Assembly: GCF_000222705.1 (NCBI RefSeq) | Contig: NZ_AFUB01000040.1 | Coordinates: 35,272-99,271, forward strand | DNA: 64,000 bases | Source of the DNA: Streptococcus mitis bv. 2 str. SK95 | GTDB taxonomy: Bacteria > Bacillota > Bacilli > Lactobacillales > Streptococcaceae | Reading direction: 5' to 3' | In this document: one piece after another, positions 1-9,900 of the stretch | Numbering within the stretch: position 1 is the stretch's first letter | Layout of the letters: each line of letters begins with the position of its first letter | Notes under the pieces: generated by a model | The model's input: only the letters and a program-made list of their open reading frames with translations | Database searches by the model: none | What the model was told of the DNA's origin: nothing | Position numbers and translations under genes: made by a program

Positions 1-1
1 C

Positions 2-232
2 TTGGTCGAGCAAGATGCTACTTACCTGTCAAATGCCCGTCATATTTCCTTGATTGAAAAGGCCGTTGAAAGCCTACAAGCAGTTAATGAAGGTCTTGAA
101 CTAGGGATGCCAGTTGATTTGCTTCAAGTTGACTTGACCCGTACTTGGGAAATTCTCGGAGAAATCACTGGAGATGCTGCTCCAGATGAACTCATTACCC
201 AACTCTTTAGCCAATTCTGTTTAGGAAAATAA
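2..232 (+). CDS. mnmE: MnmE (TrmE) tRNA modification GTPase, C-terminal fragment
   Basis: Only the last 76 codons lie in the window; the gene starts to the left. The fragment is the C-terminal helical part of MnmE, which with MnmG adds the 5-carboxymethylaminomethyl group to the wobble uridine of tRNAs. The protein ends in FCLGK, matching the family's conserved C-terminal C-x-G-K tail, whose cysteine is needed for modification. The preceding helix ([19 protein letters not shown]) is also typical of the family. A hairpin terminator follows five bases after the stop. The mnmE-dapA-asd neighbourhood is the pneumococcal one. Partial because of the window edge, not because of damage. Confidence 0.93.
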   Translation: MVEQDATYLSNARHISLIEKAVESLQAVNEGLELGMPVDLLQVDLTRTWEILGEITGDAAPDELITQLFSQFCLGK

Positions 233-236
233 GAAT

Positions 237-264
237 AATCCATGATCGTTCGGTCATGGATTTT
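237..264 (+). terminator. Rho-independent terminator of mnmE
   Basis: A 9-bp perfect stem (AATCCATGA / TCATGGATT) with an 8-nt loop is followed by TTTT and another T-rich stretch. It sits between convergent mnmE and dapA and best suits the plus strand. Confidence 0.8.
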
Positions 265-274
265 ATTGTCTTTA

Positions 275-1210
275 TTAGTAATCTGGTCTTAAGACTCCTG
301 TTACGGTTGCCTTAGTCGCTTCATAGTCGCCATCTACGACAACCTTGATAATGCGTTTGGCATCTTCTTCTGGTGCTGGAACTAGAGGTAGACGAGTTGG
401 TCCAGCTTCAAATCCCATGTAGTTCAAAACTGCCTTAACTGGAGCAGGACTTGGATAAGAGAAGAGGGCGTTGACCTTAGGAATGAATTTACGCTGAATA
501 GCTGCAGCCTTCTTCATATCGCTTTCTGCAATTGCAGTGAACATTTCGTGCATTTCATCTCCATTTGTATGAGAAGCAACCGAAATAACCCCATCTGCAC
601 CGAGATTCATAGCATGGAAGGCATCGCCATCTTCACCTGTATAAATCAAAAACTCTTCTGGCTTGTGCTCAATCAAGTAAGCCATATTAGCCAGGCTAGT
701 ACATTCCTTGACACCGATGATGTTTGGATGATCAGCCAAGCGAAGCATGGTTTCTGGAGTCAATTCGACAACCACACGCCCCGGAATGTTATAGATAATA
801 ATAGGTAAATCTGAGGCATCCGCAATCGCCTTAAAGTGCTGATACATCCCTTCCTGAGAAGGTTTATTGTAGTATGGTACGATAGCAAGACCAGCAGCGA
901 AACCACCAAAGTCTGCGACTTCTTTGACAAACTCGATAGAGTCTCGCGTATCATTGGTACCCACACCCGCAATCAAAGGAACTCGTCCATCGACAACCTT
1001 TTGTACAGCCGCAAAGAGCTCCAACTCTTCATCGTGAGTCAAGGTCGGACTCTCAGCAGTCGTCCCTGCAAGAAGAATGCCATCTGTATGATGGGCCAAT
1101 AAATGCTCAATCAAGGCTGGGATAGCATCAAAGTTGATGGAACCATCCTCATGGAAAGGGGTAATGAAGGCCGTGATGATTTTACACTCTTTTAAATCTT
1201 GGTAAGACAT
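275..1210 (-). CDS. dapA: 4-hydroxy-tetrahydrodipicolinate synthase
   Basis: Condenses pyruvate with aspartate semialdehyde, the first committed step of the diaminopimelate/lysine branch; cytosolic. The 311-residue TIM barrel shows GTTAESPTL (pyruvate-binding threonines), YNIPGR (proton-relay tyrosine) and GVKECT with the Schiff-base lysine. I chose the second ATG (MSYQDLKEC, 1210) rather than the one three codons upstream because streptococcal homologues begin there. It lies 51 bp downstream of asd on the same strand, so the enzyme making its substrate is encoded just upstream. A small hairpin in the gap may tune the ratio of the two products. Confidence 0.96.
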   Translation of the reverse strand: MSYQDLKECKIITAFITPFHEDGSINFDAIPALIEHLLAHHTDGILLAGTTAESPTLTHDEELELFAAVQKVVDGRVPLIAGVGTNDTRDSIEFVKEVADFGGFAAGLAIVPYYNKPSQEGMYQHFKAIADASDLPIIIYNIPGRVVVELTPETMLRLADHPNIIGVKECTSLANMAYLIEHKPEEFLIYTGEDGDAFHAMNLGADGVISVASHTNGDEMHEMFTAIAESDMKKAAAIQRKFIPKVNALFSYPSPAPVKAVLNYMGFEAGPTRLPLVPAPEEDAKRIIKVVVDGDYEATKATVTGVLRPDY

Positions 1211-1235
1211 GTGAAACACCTCTCTATTTCAAAGA

Positions 1236-1255
1236 AGGAGTTCATTCGAACTCCT
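1236..1255 (-). other. Intercistronic hairpin between asd and dapA
   Basis: AGGAGTTC and GAACTCCT form an 8-bp stem with a 4-nt loop just after the asd stop. The following bases (TTCTTTG on the minus strand) are only weakly T-rich, so this is more likely a processing or partial-attenuation element than a strong terminator. Confidence 0.5.
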
Positions 1256-1261
1256 AAACCA

Positions 1262-2338
1262 TTATTTCAATTCAAATTTCAACTCAGCTGTTGGACGAAC
1301 CAATCCGCGTTCGTGAAGCGTTTCTGCAATCTGTACAGAGTTCCAAGCAGCACCTTTGAGGAGGTTATCTGAAACAACCCACATATGAATTCCTTTTTCA
1401 GCATCCAAGTCCTTACGGATACGTCCAACAAAGGTATCACGTGAGCCAACAGCGTTGATGGCTTGTGGGTAGACTTGGTTAGCCACATCATCCTCCAGAA
1501 CTGCACCTGGGAAGGCTGCAATAGCTGCTTTCACTTCCTCAATAGGGGCCACCTCTTTTGTTTCGATGTAAACAGACTCAGAGTGAGCTGACAAGACTGG
1601 AATACGCACACATGTTGCAGAAACTGCGATGCTATCATCTTCCATGATCTTCTTGGTTTCCTTGGTCATCTTCATCTCTTCGTATGTGTAATCATTGTCA
1701 GTGAAGACATCGATTTGTGGAAGAGCGTTAAAGGCGATAGGATAGTGTTTCTTGTCACCGCCTGAAGGCAAGATTTCCGCATGCAAATCACGTGGATTCA
1801 CACCGTCATTCAAGACTTCACGAAGTTCACGTTGTGTTTCAAGAATCGCTCCCATACCAGCACCAGAGACTGCTTGGTAAGTTGAAACGATGATACGGTC
1901 CAAGCCCCATCTTTGACGGACAGGTTCAAGAGCCACCATCATTTGGATTGTTGAACAGTTAGGACAGGCAATAATCCCGTTGTGGGCATCAAGTGCGTGA
2001 GCATTGACTTCTGGAACAACCAAAGGAACATCTGGATTTTGACGGAAATAAGATGTGTTATCAACCACTACCGCTCCAGCTTGAACTGCATATGGTGCAT
2101 ACTTAGCTGATGTCGAACCGCCCGCTGAGAAGAGAGCAATATCAACACCTTCAAAAGCAGTTTCAGTCGTTTCTTCAATCGTAATATCTTGGTCTTTAAA
2201 TTTCAAAGTCTTACCAGCTGAACGTGCAGAAGCAAGGTAACGAATTTTATCGATTGGAAGTGTTGATTCTTCCAACATTTTTATCATCTGAGCTCCGACA
2301 GCACCTGTCGCGCCGACTACAGCAACTGTATATCCCAT
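1262..2338 (-). CDS. asd: Aspartate-semialdehyde dehydrogenase
   Basis: NADPH-dependent reduction of aspartyl phosphate to aspartate semialdehyde, the branch point to lysine, threonine and methionine. The 358-residue protein has the nucleotide-binding loop GATGAVG at residues 9-15 and the active-site cysteine in CPNCSTIQ near residue 128, both characteristic of the family. Full length, no disruption seen. It leads a two-gene unit with dapA. A T-rich promoter lies upstream, and a separate small RNA gene on the same strand ends about 105 bp before the start codon. Confidence 0.97.
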   Translation of the reverse strand: MGYTVAVVGATGAVGAQMIKMLEESTLPIDKIRYLASARSAGKTLKFKDQDITIEETTETAFEGVDIALFSAGGSTSAKYAPYAVQAGAVVVDNTSYFRQNPDVPLVVPEVNAHALDAHNGIIACPNCSTIQMMVALEPVRQRWGLDRIIVSTYQAVSGAGMGAILETQRELREVLNDGVNPRDLHAEILPSGGDKKHYPIAFNALPQIDVFTDNDYTYEEMKMTKETKKIMEDDSIAVSATCVRIPVLSAHSESVYIETKEVAPIEEVKAAIAAFPGAVLEDDVANQVYPQAINAVGSRDTFVGRIRKDLDAEKGIHMWVVSDNLLKGAAWNSVQIAETLHERGLVRPTAELKFELK

Positions 2339-2383
2339 AAATAACCTCTTTCGGAATTTTCTAAAAATTTCTATAATAGAAGT

Positions 2384-2412
2384 ATTATACTACTTTTTCT
2401 AAAAATTGAAAA
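2384..2412 (-). promoter_or_regulatory. Probable asd promoter
   Basis: On the minus strand a consensus TATAAT (2384-2389) lies 17 bp from a weak -35 TTTTCA (2407-2412). It falls between the end of the upstream small RNA and asd, so asd can be transcribed independently of it. Confidence 0.5.
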
Positions 2413-2442
2413 GCATTTTTGGGTTCTATTTTCTGAAAACTA

Positions 2443-2583
2443 AAAATCCCTAGTCATTGACCAGGGACTAAGAGGCATCTTCATGTGATGAGCAGGTTCA
2501 CACAACTCATCAAGGTCCGCTCCTGCGTTATGACCTCCTTATGCTCAATAGTAGTCCGAAGACTACCTATCGACTCATCGCAA
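2443..2583 (-). ncRNA. asd-motif small RNA
   Basis: Non-coding unit of about 140 nt on the minus strand, upstream of asd. It has a consensus promoter (TTGACA at 2612-2617, 17 bp, TAGAAT at 2589-2594), an internal GTAGTC-TTCG-GACTAC tetraloop hairpin, and a terminator stem 2447-2467 followed by TTTTT. Position and strand fit the published asd RNA motif of lactic acid bacteria, detected as a roughly 170-nt transcript in S. pyogenes and often located near the 5' end of asd. I match it by position and structure from memory, not by a covariance search. Its function is unknown; its own terminator argues against a cis-acting leader. Confidence 0.72.
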
Positions 2584-2588
2584 CTACT

Positions 2589-2617
2589 ATTCTACTAGAT
2601 AGAGTCACTTTTGTCAA
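2589..2617 (-). promoter_or_regulatory. Promoter of the asd-motif RNA
   Basis: TTGACA, 17-bp spacer, TAGAAT on the minus strand. This is one of the best sigma-A promoters in the window. Confidence 0.8.
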
Positions 2618-2661
2618 CAGACAAAACTCTTTTGGGCTCGTTCTCCTTATTGTATAAGAAA

Positions 2662-2681
2662 AACCTTGGCTTCCCAAGGTT
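2662..2681 (-). terminator. Terminator of the tRNA-Thr gene
   Basis: AACCTTGG-CTTC-CCAAGGTT stem-loop; on the minus strand it is followed by TTTTCTT. It lies 15 bp downstream of the tRNA. Confidence 0.8.
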
Positions 2682-2696
2682 ATTTCGTATCTATCA

Positions 2697-2769
2697 TGCT
2701 AATTGCCGGGATTGAACCGGCGACCTCATCCTTACCATGGATGCGCTCTGCCAACTGAGCTAAATCAGC
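2697..2769 (-). tRNA. tRNA-Thr (anticodon GGT)
   Basis: The minus strand folds into a full cloverleaf. The acceptor stem GCTGATT pairs with AATTAGC (one G-U), the D arm contains GCTCAGTTGGCAGAGC, the anticodon loop ATGGTAA sits between CATCC and GGATG, and the T arm contains GGTTCAATCC. Anticodon GGT reads ACC and ACU threonine codons. The discriminator is A, and CCA is not encoded. It has its own promoter (TTGACA-17-TATACT, 2780-2808) and terminator, so it is a single-gene transcript. Confidence 0.95.
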
Positions 2770-2779
2770 TTACCTAAAA

Positions 2780-2808
2780 AGTATACTATAGTTCCATGCT
2801 CTTGTCAA
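2780..2808 (-). promoter_or_regulatory. Promoter of tRNA-Thr
   Basis: Minus-strand TTGACA (2803-2808), 17-bp spacer, TATACT (2780-2785), ending 10 bp before the mature 5' end. Confidence 0.8.
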
Positions 2809-2874
2809 GCGCTCTCTTTTAATTTTCTAGAATGAAAAAAGCTAGATTTAGCAAGAATCTAGCTTATAAACTTC

Positions 2875-3384
2875 TTATTTTGTAAGGTCGATTCGCTGTC
2901 CCAGTTTTCCGATTAGGATTGCACCAACGATAAGGGATGCAAACTCTCCAATCCCTGTAGAAAACCAAGTGAAGAAGAATGGAGCTTCAGCAACGATATG
3001 AAGTTCTGCTGCAATGGTAATCATTGAAATAGAGAATAGGATTGAAAAGAAGAAATGATCTTTTCGAATCAAACCATTGAACAAAAAGTCCTTCTTGTAC
3101 TTACTAAAGAGCCAGACACCTAAACTTAAAAAGACTAGGGTAGATCCCCCTCCAACAAAGACATCAATCATACCAAAACTAAAGAAATTAGCAATCATAC
3201 AACCAATCGTCACACCAATGATATATTTAGGATTGTAAAAGGCTAGAAAATTCATCATCTCAGAGATACGGAACTGGTAAGCACCGTAGCTAATAGCATT
3301 TAGCGGTGGGGTAATGGTCAAAACCACATAGATAGCAGCAACGATAGCAATATCTGCCATGTCACGAACAGTTAAATTTTTCAT
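2875..3384 (-). CDS. queT: QueT-family queuosine precursor transporter
   Basis: Predicted S component of an ECF transporter importing preQ1 or a related queuosine precursor. The 169-residue protein is very hydrophobic, with about five or six membrane segments, and has the family sequence TITPPLNAISYGAYQFRISE near the N terminus. The start at 3384 (MKNLTVRDMAD) was chosen over an ATG 60 bp upstream because the upstream stretch is the preQ1-II riboswitch and an AAAGGAG Shine-Dalgarno lies directly before 3384. The riboswitch supports the substrate. It needs EcfA/A'/T subunits encoded elsewhere. Confidence 0.92.
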   Translation of the reverse strand: MKNLTVRDMADIAIVAAIYVVLTITPPLNAISYGAYQFRISEMMNFLAFYNPKYIIGVTIGCMIANFFSFGMIDVFVGGGSTLVFLSLGVWLFSKYKKDFLFNGLIRKDHFFFSILFSISMITIAAELHIVAEAPFFFTWFSTGIGEFASLIVGAILIGKLGQRIDLTK

Positions 3385-3388
3385 GTTT

Positions 3389-3446
3389 TCTCCTTTGGCG
3401 GTTTCCCGCGTGAAATATGCTTGGTGAAAGAAGCTAAGCACCAAGG
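3389..3446 (-). promoter_or_regulatory. preQ1-II (COG4708-type) riboswitch
   Basis: On the minus strand the leader begins CTTGGTGCTTAGCTTCTTTC, with CACCAAG pairing back to the 5' end, then a GCGG/CCGC element, and it ends in the AAAGGAG Shine-Dalgarno of queT. It is nearly identical to the pneumococcal preQ1-II aptamer as I remember it. In that class, ligand binding sequesters the ribosome-binding site and lowers translation of the transporter. Confidence 0.93.
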
Positions 3447-3467
3447 GTTGATTGAATCAACCTTACT

Positions 3468-3500
3468 AGTATAGCACAATATATGACTTTATGCTATACT
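3468..3500. promoter_or_regulatory. Face-to-face divergent promoters of queT and the GtrA-like gene
   Basis: Minus strand: extended -10 TGCTATACT at 3468-3476, for queT. Plus strand: extended -10 TGCTATACT at 3492-3500, for the GtrA-like gene. The two identical extended -10 elements are 15 bp apart and neither has a good -35. Both polymerases cannot easily occupy this DNA at once. Confidence 0.65.
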
Positions 3501-3506
3501 AAAATT

Positions 3507-3941
3507 ATGAAAAATCAAATAAAAGCTTTCTTTGATAACGAGATTCTCTCCTACTTATTTTTCGGTGGTGCTACTACTTTAGTGTCTATCCTATCACGTT
3601 TAGCTATCTACCATATCAGTCATCAGGAAATCCTAGCAACTGCACTGGCAAATATTATCGGTATCCTCTTTGCTTTTGTTACAAATGATACCATCGTTTT
3701 TAAACAAGAGAGAAAGAATTGGGCAATCCGTCTGGCTAAATTTTTCTTAGCACGTCTGTCTACACTTGGTCTTGACGTTCTTTTAACTTATATCTTCGTT
3801 ACATCTTATCCTGATATTATCGGGCAATTTGTCAACGATCAACTAGATCAGGTTAATGCCATCGAAACGATAATTGCGCAGGTTTTAATTATCATTCTTA
3901 ACTATATTTTTAGTAAAGTCTATATTTTTAAAACAAAATAA
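3507..3941 (+). CDS. GtrA-like (DPMS/flippase-type) membrane protein
   Basis: A 144-residue protein with four predicted membrane helices, typical of GtrA-family proteins linked to polyprenyl-phosphate sugar translocation or cell-surface glycosylation. The substrate cannot be told from sequence. Start at 3507 (MKNQIKAFF) is preferred to 3483 because an extended -10 (3492-3500) overlaps the longer reading frame. The ATG then falls exactly where transcription should start, so the mRNA looks leaderless and has no Shine-Dalgarno. Followed 75 bp later by mscL on the same strand. Confidence 0.82.
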   Translation: MKNQIKAFFDNEILSYLFFGGATTLVSILSRLAIYHISHQEILATALANIIGILFAFVTNDTIVFKQERKNWAIRLAKFFLARLSTLGLDVLLTYIFVTSYPDIIGQFVNDQLDQVNAIETIIAQVLIIILNYIFSKVYIFKTK

Positions 3942-4016
3942 TGGGTTAGTAGAGCATCAGAGTTGCATTATTTCACTATTTGGGATATAATCAATAAGAA
4001 TTTTTGAAAGGAATTT

Positions 4017-4400
4017 ATGAAAATGTTAAAGGATCTTAAAGCATTTTTGCTTCGTGGTAATGTTGTTGACCTCGCTGTCGGTGTGATCATTGCCTCTGCT
4101 TTTGGTGCTATCATTACTTCATTCGTTAACGATATCATCACTCCACTTCTATTGAATCCTGCTTTGAAAGCAGCAAAAATCGAACGTATTGCTGAACTTT
4201 CATGGAATGGTGTTGCGTACGGTAACTTCTTGAGTGCTGTTATCAACTTCCTTGTAGTTGGTACTGTTCTTTTCTTCGTTATTAAAGGTATGGAAAAAGC
4301 TCAAAGTCTTACTAAGAAAGAAGAGGAAAAAGAAGAAGAGAAAAAACCAACTGAACTTGAAGTCCTTCAAGAAATCAAAGCTCTTCTTGAGAAAAAATAA
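4017..4400 (+). CDS. mscL: Large-conductance mechanosensitive channel MscL
   Basis: Pentameric tension-gated channel that releases solutes during hypo-osmotic shock. The 127-residue protein has the conserved N terminus LKAFLLRGNVVDLAVGVIIA, a first pore helix, a periplasmic loop, a second helix and an unusually charged tail (KKEEEKEEEKKP) before the last amphipathic helix. The Shine-Dalgarno GAAAGGA suits the ATG at 4017; the second ATG two codons later matches the usual family start (MLKDLKAF) and cannot be excluded. A strong hairpin terminator follows. Confidence 0.96.
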   Translation: MKMLKDLKAFLLRGNVVDLAVGVIIASAFGAIITSFVNDIITPLLLNPALKAAKIERIAELSWNGVAYGNFLSAVINFLVVGTVLFFVIKGMEKAQSLTKKEEEKEEEKKPTELEVLQEIKALLEKK

Positions 4401-4407
4401 TCGATTA

Positions 4408-4439
4408 AAAGGATCTAGCACAAAGCTAAATCCTTTTTT
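4408..4439. terminator. Bidirectional terminator between mscL and hemH
   Basis: AAAGGATcTAGC pairs with GCTAaATCCTTT, followed by TTTTTT on plus and TTTT on minus. It serves convergent mscL and hemH. Confidence 0.85.
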
Positions 4440-4441
4440 CT

Positions 4442-5536
4442 TTACTCTTTTGGTAACTTGCCTGCTTTCTCAAGCATTTTTTTGATAAGATATGGCATCT
4501 TGACATTCTCCCGACCTTTTTTCTCAATCAATTTTTTCACAAATTCAGGCATCTGAAGGTCGTCTGTCTCTTTCATGATGTCCTTGGTAGTTGCTGAAGG
4601 CGTTAACTCATCAAAAGTTTCTTCTTCTGGGAGAAATTCCTTAAATTCTTGATGTTCATTAGCTCTAACTGTATTAACCAAGGCATCAATCAAACGAGAA
4701 TCCGTATTTGGCATTGGTGAACGATGGTAATGCACCCCCAATTCCTGACATAACTCATAACATTCCACATCATTATCAAACAAGACTTCAATGTGCTCAC
4801 TGATAAAACTAATAGGTACAAAAATATAATGATCTGGATGTTCTGACTGTTCTCTGAGATATTCTAATACATCTGGCTTAATCCATGGAATCCCGATATC
4901 ACTCTCACTCTGCCAAGTGTTGGTATATTGCTCGGAACTCAAACTCAGTTTTGCAGCAACTAACTTGCTATTTTCAAAAATTTGGTCGATATATGGGTCA
5001 CCAAAATCCAAAGCAAAAATTGGAACACTATGGGCTGAAAAGATGACTTTAAAGCTATCTTGCTTCACTTCTTCTTTTAAAATCTTAGCAATTTCATCTG
5101 CCCAATAGTTTAAGAGCGCTTCTTCTTGATACCAGTCCTTAATAACTAAAAATTGAATTTGCTTGCTTTCTAAAAATTTCTCATAGCCCATAACAGAGTA
5201 AAAAGAATAATGGGGCTCCAAAATCAAACAAATACACTGCTCAATTCCGTCTGCTTCCATCTGACCAATCACATCTGGGATAAAGGGTCTAGAAAACTTA
5301 TTAGCAAAATAAACACTATACTCATTCCCCAGCCTAGCTTCTACCAAGGCAACCTCTTCACGGGTAATTTTTTGCAGAGGAGTGCCACCAATTCGTATAT
5401 AATTATCATAGAGAGTTTGAATCTCGTGGTCTTGAGGTCTCACTCCACGACGAATATTTGTGAAAAAATCAGCCACACCTTCAAAGGTAATCTCTTCTGG
5501 CGAACCAAAAGTCATCATTAAAATTGCTTTTTTCAT
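4442..5536 (-). CDS. hemH: Ferrochelatase (coproporphyrin type, HemH/CpfC)
   Basis: Inserts ferrous iron into a porphyrin; in Gram-positives the substrate is usually coproporphyrin III. The 364-residue protein shows FSAHSVP with the catalytic histidine near residue 168 and [10 protein letters not shown] with the conserved glutamate near residue 245. About 50 residues at the C terminus ([26 protein letters not shown]) extend beyond the usual chelatase core. No other haem-synthesis gene is in the window, and streptococci generally lack the pathway, so the true substrate or role is uncertain. Confidence 0.92.
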   Translation of the reverse strand: MKKAILMMTFGSPEEITFEGVADFFTNIRRGVRPQDHEIQTLYDNYIRIGGTPLQKITREEVALVEARLGNEYSVYFANKFSRPFIPDVIGQMEADGIEQCICLILEPHYSFYSVMGYEKFLESKQIQFLVIKDWYQEEALLNYWADEIAKILKEEVKQDSFKVIFSAHSVPIFALDFGDPYIDQIFENSKLVAAKLSLSSEQYTNTWQSESDIGIPWIKPDVLEYLREQSEHPDHYIFVPISFISEHIEVLFDNDVECYELCQELGVHYHRSPMPNTDSRLIDALVNTVRANEHQEFKEFLPEEETFDELTPSATTKDIMKETDDLQMPEFVKKLIEKKGRENVKMPYLIKKMLEKAGKLPKE

Positions 5537-5624
5537 AACTACTTCCTTGTGATATTTTTATCAAGTTTATTTTATCATGAATTCACTAATAAGTAAACGC
5601 TAACATAGCGACATTCACAATCTT

Positions 5625-5653
5625 TTGTTTTTCTCTTCTTTCTATGATACAAT
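5625..5653 (+). promoter_or_regulatory. Promoter of pepT
   Basis: TTGTTT (5625-5630), 17-bp spacer, TACAAT (5648-5653) with an extended TGa just before the -10. Confidence 0.65.
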
Positions 5654-5681
5654 GGAAAAAATAAATTCAAAAGGAGTTTTT

Positions 5682-6905
5682 ATGACTTATCCAAATCTCT
5701 TGGACCGTTTCTTAACCTACGTTAAGGTCAACACGCGCTCTGATGAACACTCTACTACTACTCCAAGTACGCAAAGTCAGGTAGATTTTGCGACCAACGT
5801 TCTTATTCCTGAAATGAAACGTGTTGGTCTACAAAACGTCTACTACTTACCAAATGGTTTTGCTATCGGAACACTGCCTGCCAATGATCCAAGTTTGACC
5901 CGTAAGATTGGCTTTATATCTCACATGGATACTGCTGATTTTAATGCAGATGGAGTGAATCCGCAAGTTATCGAAAACTATGATGGTGGAGTCATCGACT
6001 TAGGTACTTCTGGTTTTAAACTAGATCCTGCTGACTTCAAGAGTCTTGAAAAATATCTAGGTCAAACGCTTATCACAACAGATGGCACGACCTTGCTGGG
6101 CGCTGATGACAAATCAGGTATTGCTGAGATTATGACCGCTATCGAATACTTGACTGCTCATCCTGAAATCAAGCATTGTGAAATTCGTGTTGGTTTTGGA
6201 CCAGATGAAGAAATCGGTGTCGGTGCCAATAAATTTGACGCAGCTGATTTTGATGTGGACTTTGCCTATACTGTTGATGGTGGTCCGCTAGGAGAACTTC
6301 AGTACGAGACTTTCTCAGCAGCAGCTGCTGAACTCCATTTCCAAGGGCGCAATGTTCATCCTGGTACTGCTAAAGGTCAGATGGTCAATGCCCTTCAGCT
6401 AGCGATTGATTTTCATAATCAACTTCCAGAGAATGACCGACCTGAATTGACAGACGGTTATCAAGGTTTCTATCATCTTATGGATGTGTCAGGTAGCGTT
6501 GAGGAGGCGCGTGCAAGCTATATCATTCGCGACTTTGAAAAAGATGCCTTTGAAGCTCGTAAGAAAGCCATGCAGGACATTGCTGACAAGATGAATCAAG
6601 AGCTTGGGAATGATCGCGTTAGCTTGACTCTGACAGACCAGTACTACAATATGAAGGAAGTCATTGAGAAAGACATGACGCCTGTTACCATTGCTAAGGC
6701 TGTTATGGAGGATTTAGGTATCACGCCAATTATCGAACCAATCCGTGGTGGAACAGATGGGTCTAAGATTTCCTTTATGGGTATCCCAACTCCAAATATC
6801 TTTGCTGGTGGTGAAAACATGCATGGACGTTTTGAATACGTCAGTCTTCAGACTATGGAGCGTGCGGTGGATACCATCATTGGCATTGTATCTTATAAAG
6901 ACTAA
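5682..6905 (+). CDS. pepT: Peptidase T (tripeptide aminopeptidase)
   Basis: Cytosolic dizinc M20B peptidase that removes the N-terminal residue from tripeptides. The 407-residue protein shows SHMDTAD (first metal ligand), GADDKSG (bridging aspartate) and DEEIGVGA (catalytic and metal glutamates), with the dimerisation domain between. Start 5682 is set by AAAAGGAG seven bases upstream; the longer reading frame from 5625 overlaps the promoter. Single-gene unit ending in a strong terminator. Confidence 0.96.
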   Translation: MTYPNLLDRFLTYVKVNTRSDEHSTTTPSTQSQVDFATNVLIPEMKRVGLQNVYYLPNGFAIGTLPANDPSLTRKIGFISHMDTADFNADGVNPQVIENYDGGVIDLGTSGFKLDPADFKSLEKYLGQTLITTDGTTLLGADDKSGIAEIMTAIEYLTAHPEIKHCEIRVGFGPDEEIGVGANKFDAADFDVDFAYTVDGGPLGELQYETFSAAAAELHFQGRNVHPGTAKGQMVNALQLAIDFHNQLPENDRPELTDGYQGFYHLMDVSGSVEEARASYIIRDFEKDAFEARKKAMQDIADKMNQELGNDRVSLTLTDQYYNMKEVIEKDMTPVTIAKAVMEDLGITPIIEPIRGGTDGSKISFMGIPTPNIFAGGENMHGRFEYVSLQTMERAVDTIIGIVSYKD

Positions 6906-6907
6906 AA

Positions 6908-6940
6908 AAGACGAGGTAGCTCAGCTACTTCGCCTTTCTT
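6908..6940. terminator. Bidirectional terminator between pepT and pht
   Basis: GACGAGGTAGC and GCTACTTCGCC form a stem around a short TCA loop. It is flanked by CTTTCTTTTT on plus and CTTTTTT on minus, serving both convergent genes. Confidence 0.8.
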
Positions 6941-6941
6941 T

Positions 6942-9900
6942 TTATTCATTTGGTTGAGCACTTGTCTCAGACTCACTTTGCGCTTGCTTTTCTGTTGGTT
7001 TAGAAGTAGCTGTTTCACTGTCTTTCTCAGACTTAGATAGGCTGCCAGTTTCACTTGCTTTTGAACGAAGTTCTTGGTTCAAGCTAATGATTTCTTTAGC
7101 TAGAGTGAGGAGACCTTCTTTATCACTGCTTTTGGCTGCAAGTTGATCAAATAGGGCATCAACACGTTCAAAGTCTGCATCGGTTCCTTTGTTATCCTCT
7201 AAGTACTTGTGAAGAGAGAGCAAGACATTATAGAGTTTTTGGTAGATGATCACCGTTTGTGGATCTTGTTCCGCTTCTTTTTTCTCTCGTTGGATAGTCG
7301 CTGCAATACGATTTAAAAGATCCTCAAGTTGTGTTTTAGCTTCGTCAAGGTCTGCATTTTCCTTTTCAGTAGCCGCTTTGATATTAGCTGCTTCTTCAGC
7401 TAGGGATTGTTTGACCCCGTCTTCTTTGACACGCGCTAGGAGTTGAGCAGCTTTTGTTAAAAGAGCATCCACTTCTTCCTTCTTAACATGGCTAACCCGC
7501 TCTTCTGGCATAAAATCACCGTAGAGTTCTTTTAAGAATTCATAGATGGCAGTCTTAGCAGTTTGACTATCTACTTTTTCCGTATCTAGAATAGTCTTAC
7601 CAGCTTTTGTAGAAACGGGTTCTTCTTTGAGAGCTTCTTCTACTTCTAGCTTAGTTTGGTAAATAGTTGGGAATAGCTTGTTCAAGTCGGTTGCTTTGAG
7701 GAAAGATTGTGACTGGTAAAGTTCCCATGTCAACTTGGCAACACGGTTCCGAAGTTCTTCTCTCAAACGACCATCAGATACATGTTCATAGAAATACTTG
7801 ATGTACTCTACTGTTGTAACCCCTGTTCGATCTCGGAAATCTTGCAAGGCCTGCAGTTTCGCTTCAATCGCGGCCAACTCTGTCTCATCCTGTGCTAGTT
7901 TTGCTTCCTGCAAATGTACCAAAAGATCTTTCTTAGGCAAGCCATAAGTATCTGTATCCAATGTATTTATTTTATCTACTAGGGCTTGGTACTTCTTATC
8001 TAAAGGTGAAGTTTCAACTGGTGCCACACTTTGATCCACATGGATGTATTGTTTATCAAAGAGATCCAAGGCTGCTAGATATCCAGCAGTTGAGTTTGTT
8101 GCCAGTTTTTTCATATTTTCGGTGAATTGCCCCAAAGCAAGTTCAACACGTCTCTGCATGATTGGCTGGTCTTTGTAGAGACTTCTGCTATCTGCTAACA
8201 GTTGATCCACTTTAGATAGAACTGTTTGTTCATCAAATGCTCCAGGTTGATAGGTCGATTGTAGGGCCGGAATCTTATTTTTCAAAGCTACTTCATAGCC
8301 CTTAGTTTGAACCTTGATGTAGTGATTGTGGTCTCCGTGAGGAATCACAAAACTACCATTTTCTACTTGCAAACTATAAGGAGACACCCCATCACGTAGT
8401 GCAGTCGTATACAGTTCATTTAGGAAATCCAGTTCTGGATTTCCAGTTTGGAGAGGAATACGAACATGTTCTTTTCGAACGGCATAGGGATGGATATGGG
8501 TTGGATCATAGGCTTGATCCGGATTTCCAAAGACAAAGAATCCATTTGAAATACGAATCGCTTCGAGCGGAACCCCGTAGGTCTGTGAGATATACTTGAT
8601 TTTTTCTTCATCGCTAGCATCTCTTGAGAAACTTTCCACAGTCTTTGCAAGTGGTTGAACGTGCTGAGGCTGATGATTTTCTTTCAAGTGATTTTGGGCA
8701 GCTTTGATTTGGGCTGCAGTCAAGTCCTTCTTAAAGAAATAATGAGCGTGATCTCCATGAGAAACTACAAACCCTTGCTCATCTTCACTAATAACACGGT
8801 CAGCTGCAAAACTATGATCATGTTCTTCACCGTGGTGATGGCCATGCTCCTCTCCATCATGGTCATGATCTTCATGGTTGGTATCCTGGCTTACATGGTC
8901 ACCGTCTTGGTCATGAGAATGATTTGGCTGAGCTGGATGCTCTGCTGGTTTGCTTGGATTTTCTAAAGGTGTTGGCTTCCCATTGTCGCTAGATAAAGGA
9001 ATCATACGCGCAATCTTTTCTTCCAATGCAGAAAGCTTTGTATATGGGATGAAATGATAGTGATTTCCGTGAGGAATCGCCACGCCACTCGGCGTTCTAC
9101 TTGAAATCTTAGCAGGATCAAAAATCAAGCCATCTGATTCAGCATAACGTTGATTACTTGGAAGAGCATAGAGTTGCTGCAATAGACTCTGAAGGCTCTC
9201 TTCTGGTTTGCTTGGTGTTTCAGCTTCTTGACTCAGATTGCTAGTTTGACTAGTTGTGTTTGGACTCGGACGATAGTCAGTCACACTTGCTTGTTTTCTA
9301 GTTCCAGAGAGGTAGGCTTGAGCAGCTGCCAATTCGCTAGCAGACAAGGAACTCTTTGGAATGTAGTGGTAATGTCCACCGTGAGGAACGATATAAGCAT
9401 CACCAGTATCCTCTATAATATCAGACGGATTAAAAATATAGCCATCATCAGTAGTATAGCGCCCTTGTGATCGTGCAAGTGTCACTGCATTGTTAGAAGT
9501 TGGCGCATCGTGTGTATGACCTTGTTTTTGGCGTTCAATTTCGTCCTTCGTACGAACGTTATCTGCATGTGCCACATCCTTAAGGTAAACATAATACTTA
9601 CCATCCACCTTGATAATATAGCCACCCTTGATTTCGTTGACAATATCAGTGTCTTTAAGTTGATAATTGGCATCTTTCATCAAAAGTTCTTCACTGAAAA
9701 TCGCATCAAAAGGAACTTTCCCATTGTAATAATGGAAATGATCACCGTGTGAAGTCACATAACCTTGATCGGTAATTTTCACGACAATTTGTTCTGCCTG
9801 AATATCTTCTTTTTTGCTAACTTGATCTGGTGTCTGAGTCTCTGTTTTTTGAGAGTCTTGTTTACCATCAACATAAGATACACGATTTGTATCTTTTTTG

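Noticed and set aside
3483-3506. Eight extra N-terminal codons for the GtrA-like protein
   Set aside because: This extension overlaps the extended -10 element and adds residues before the usual start MKNQIK, so it is unlikely to be translated.
8399-8966. Open frames antisense to the pht gene
   Set aside because: Frames of 66-103 codons within a repetitive histidine-rich gene; they are shadows of the coding strand with no start signals.
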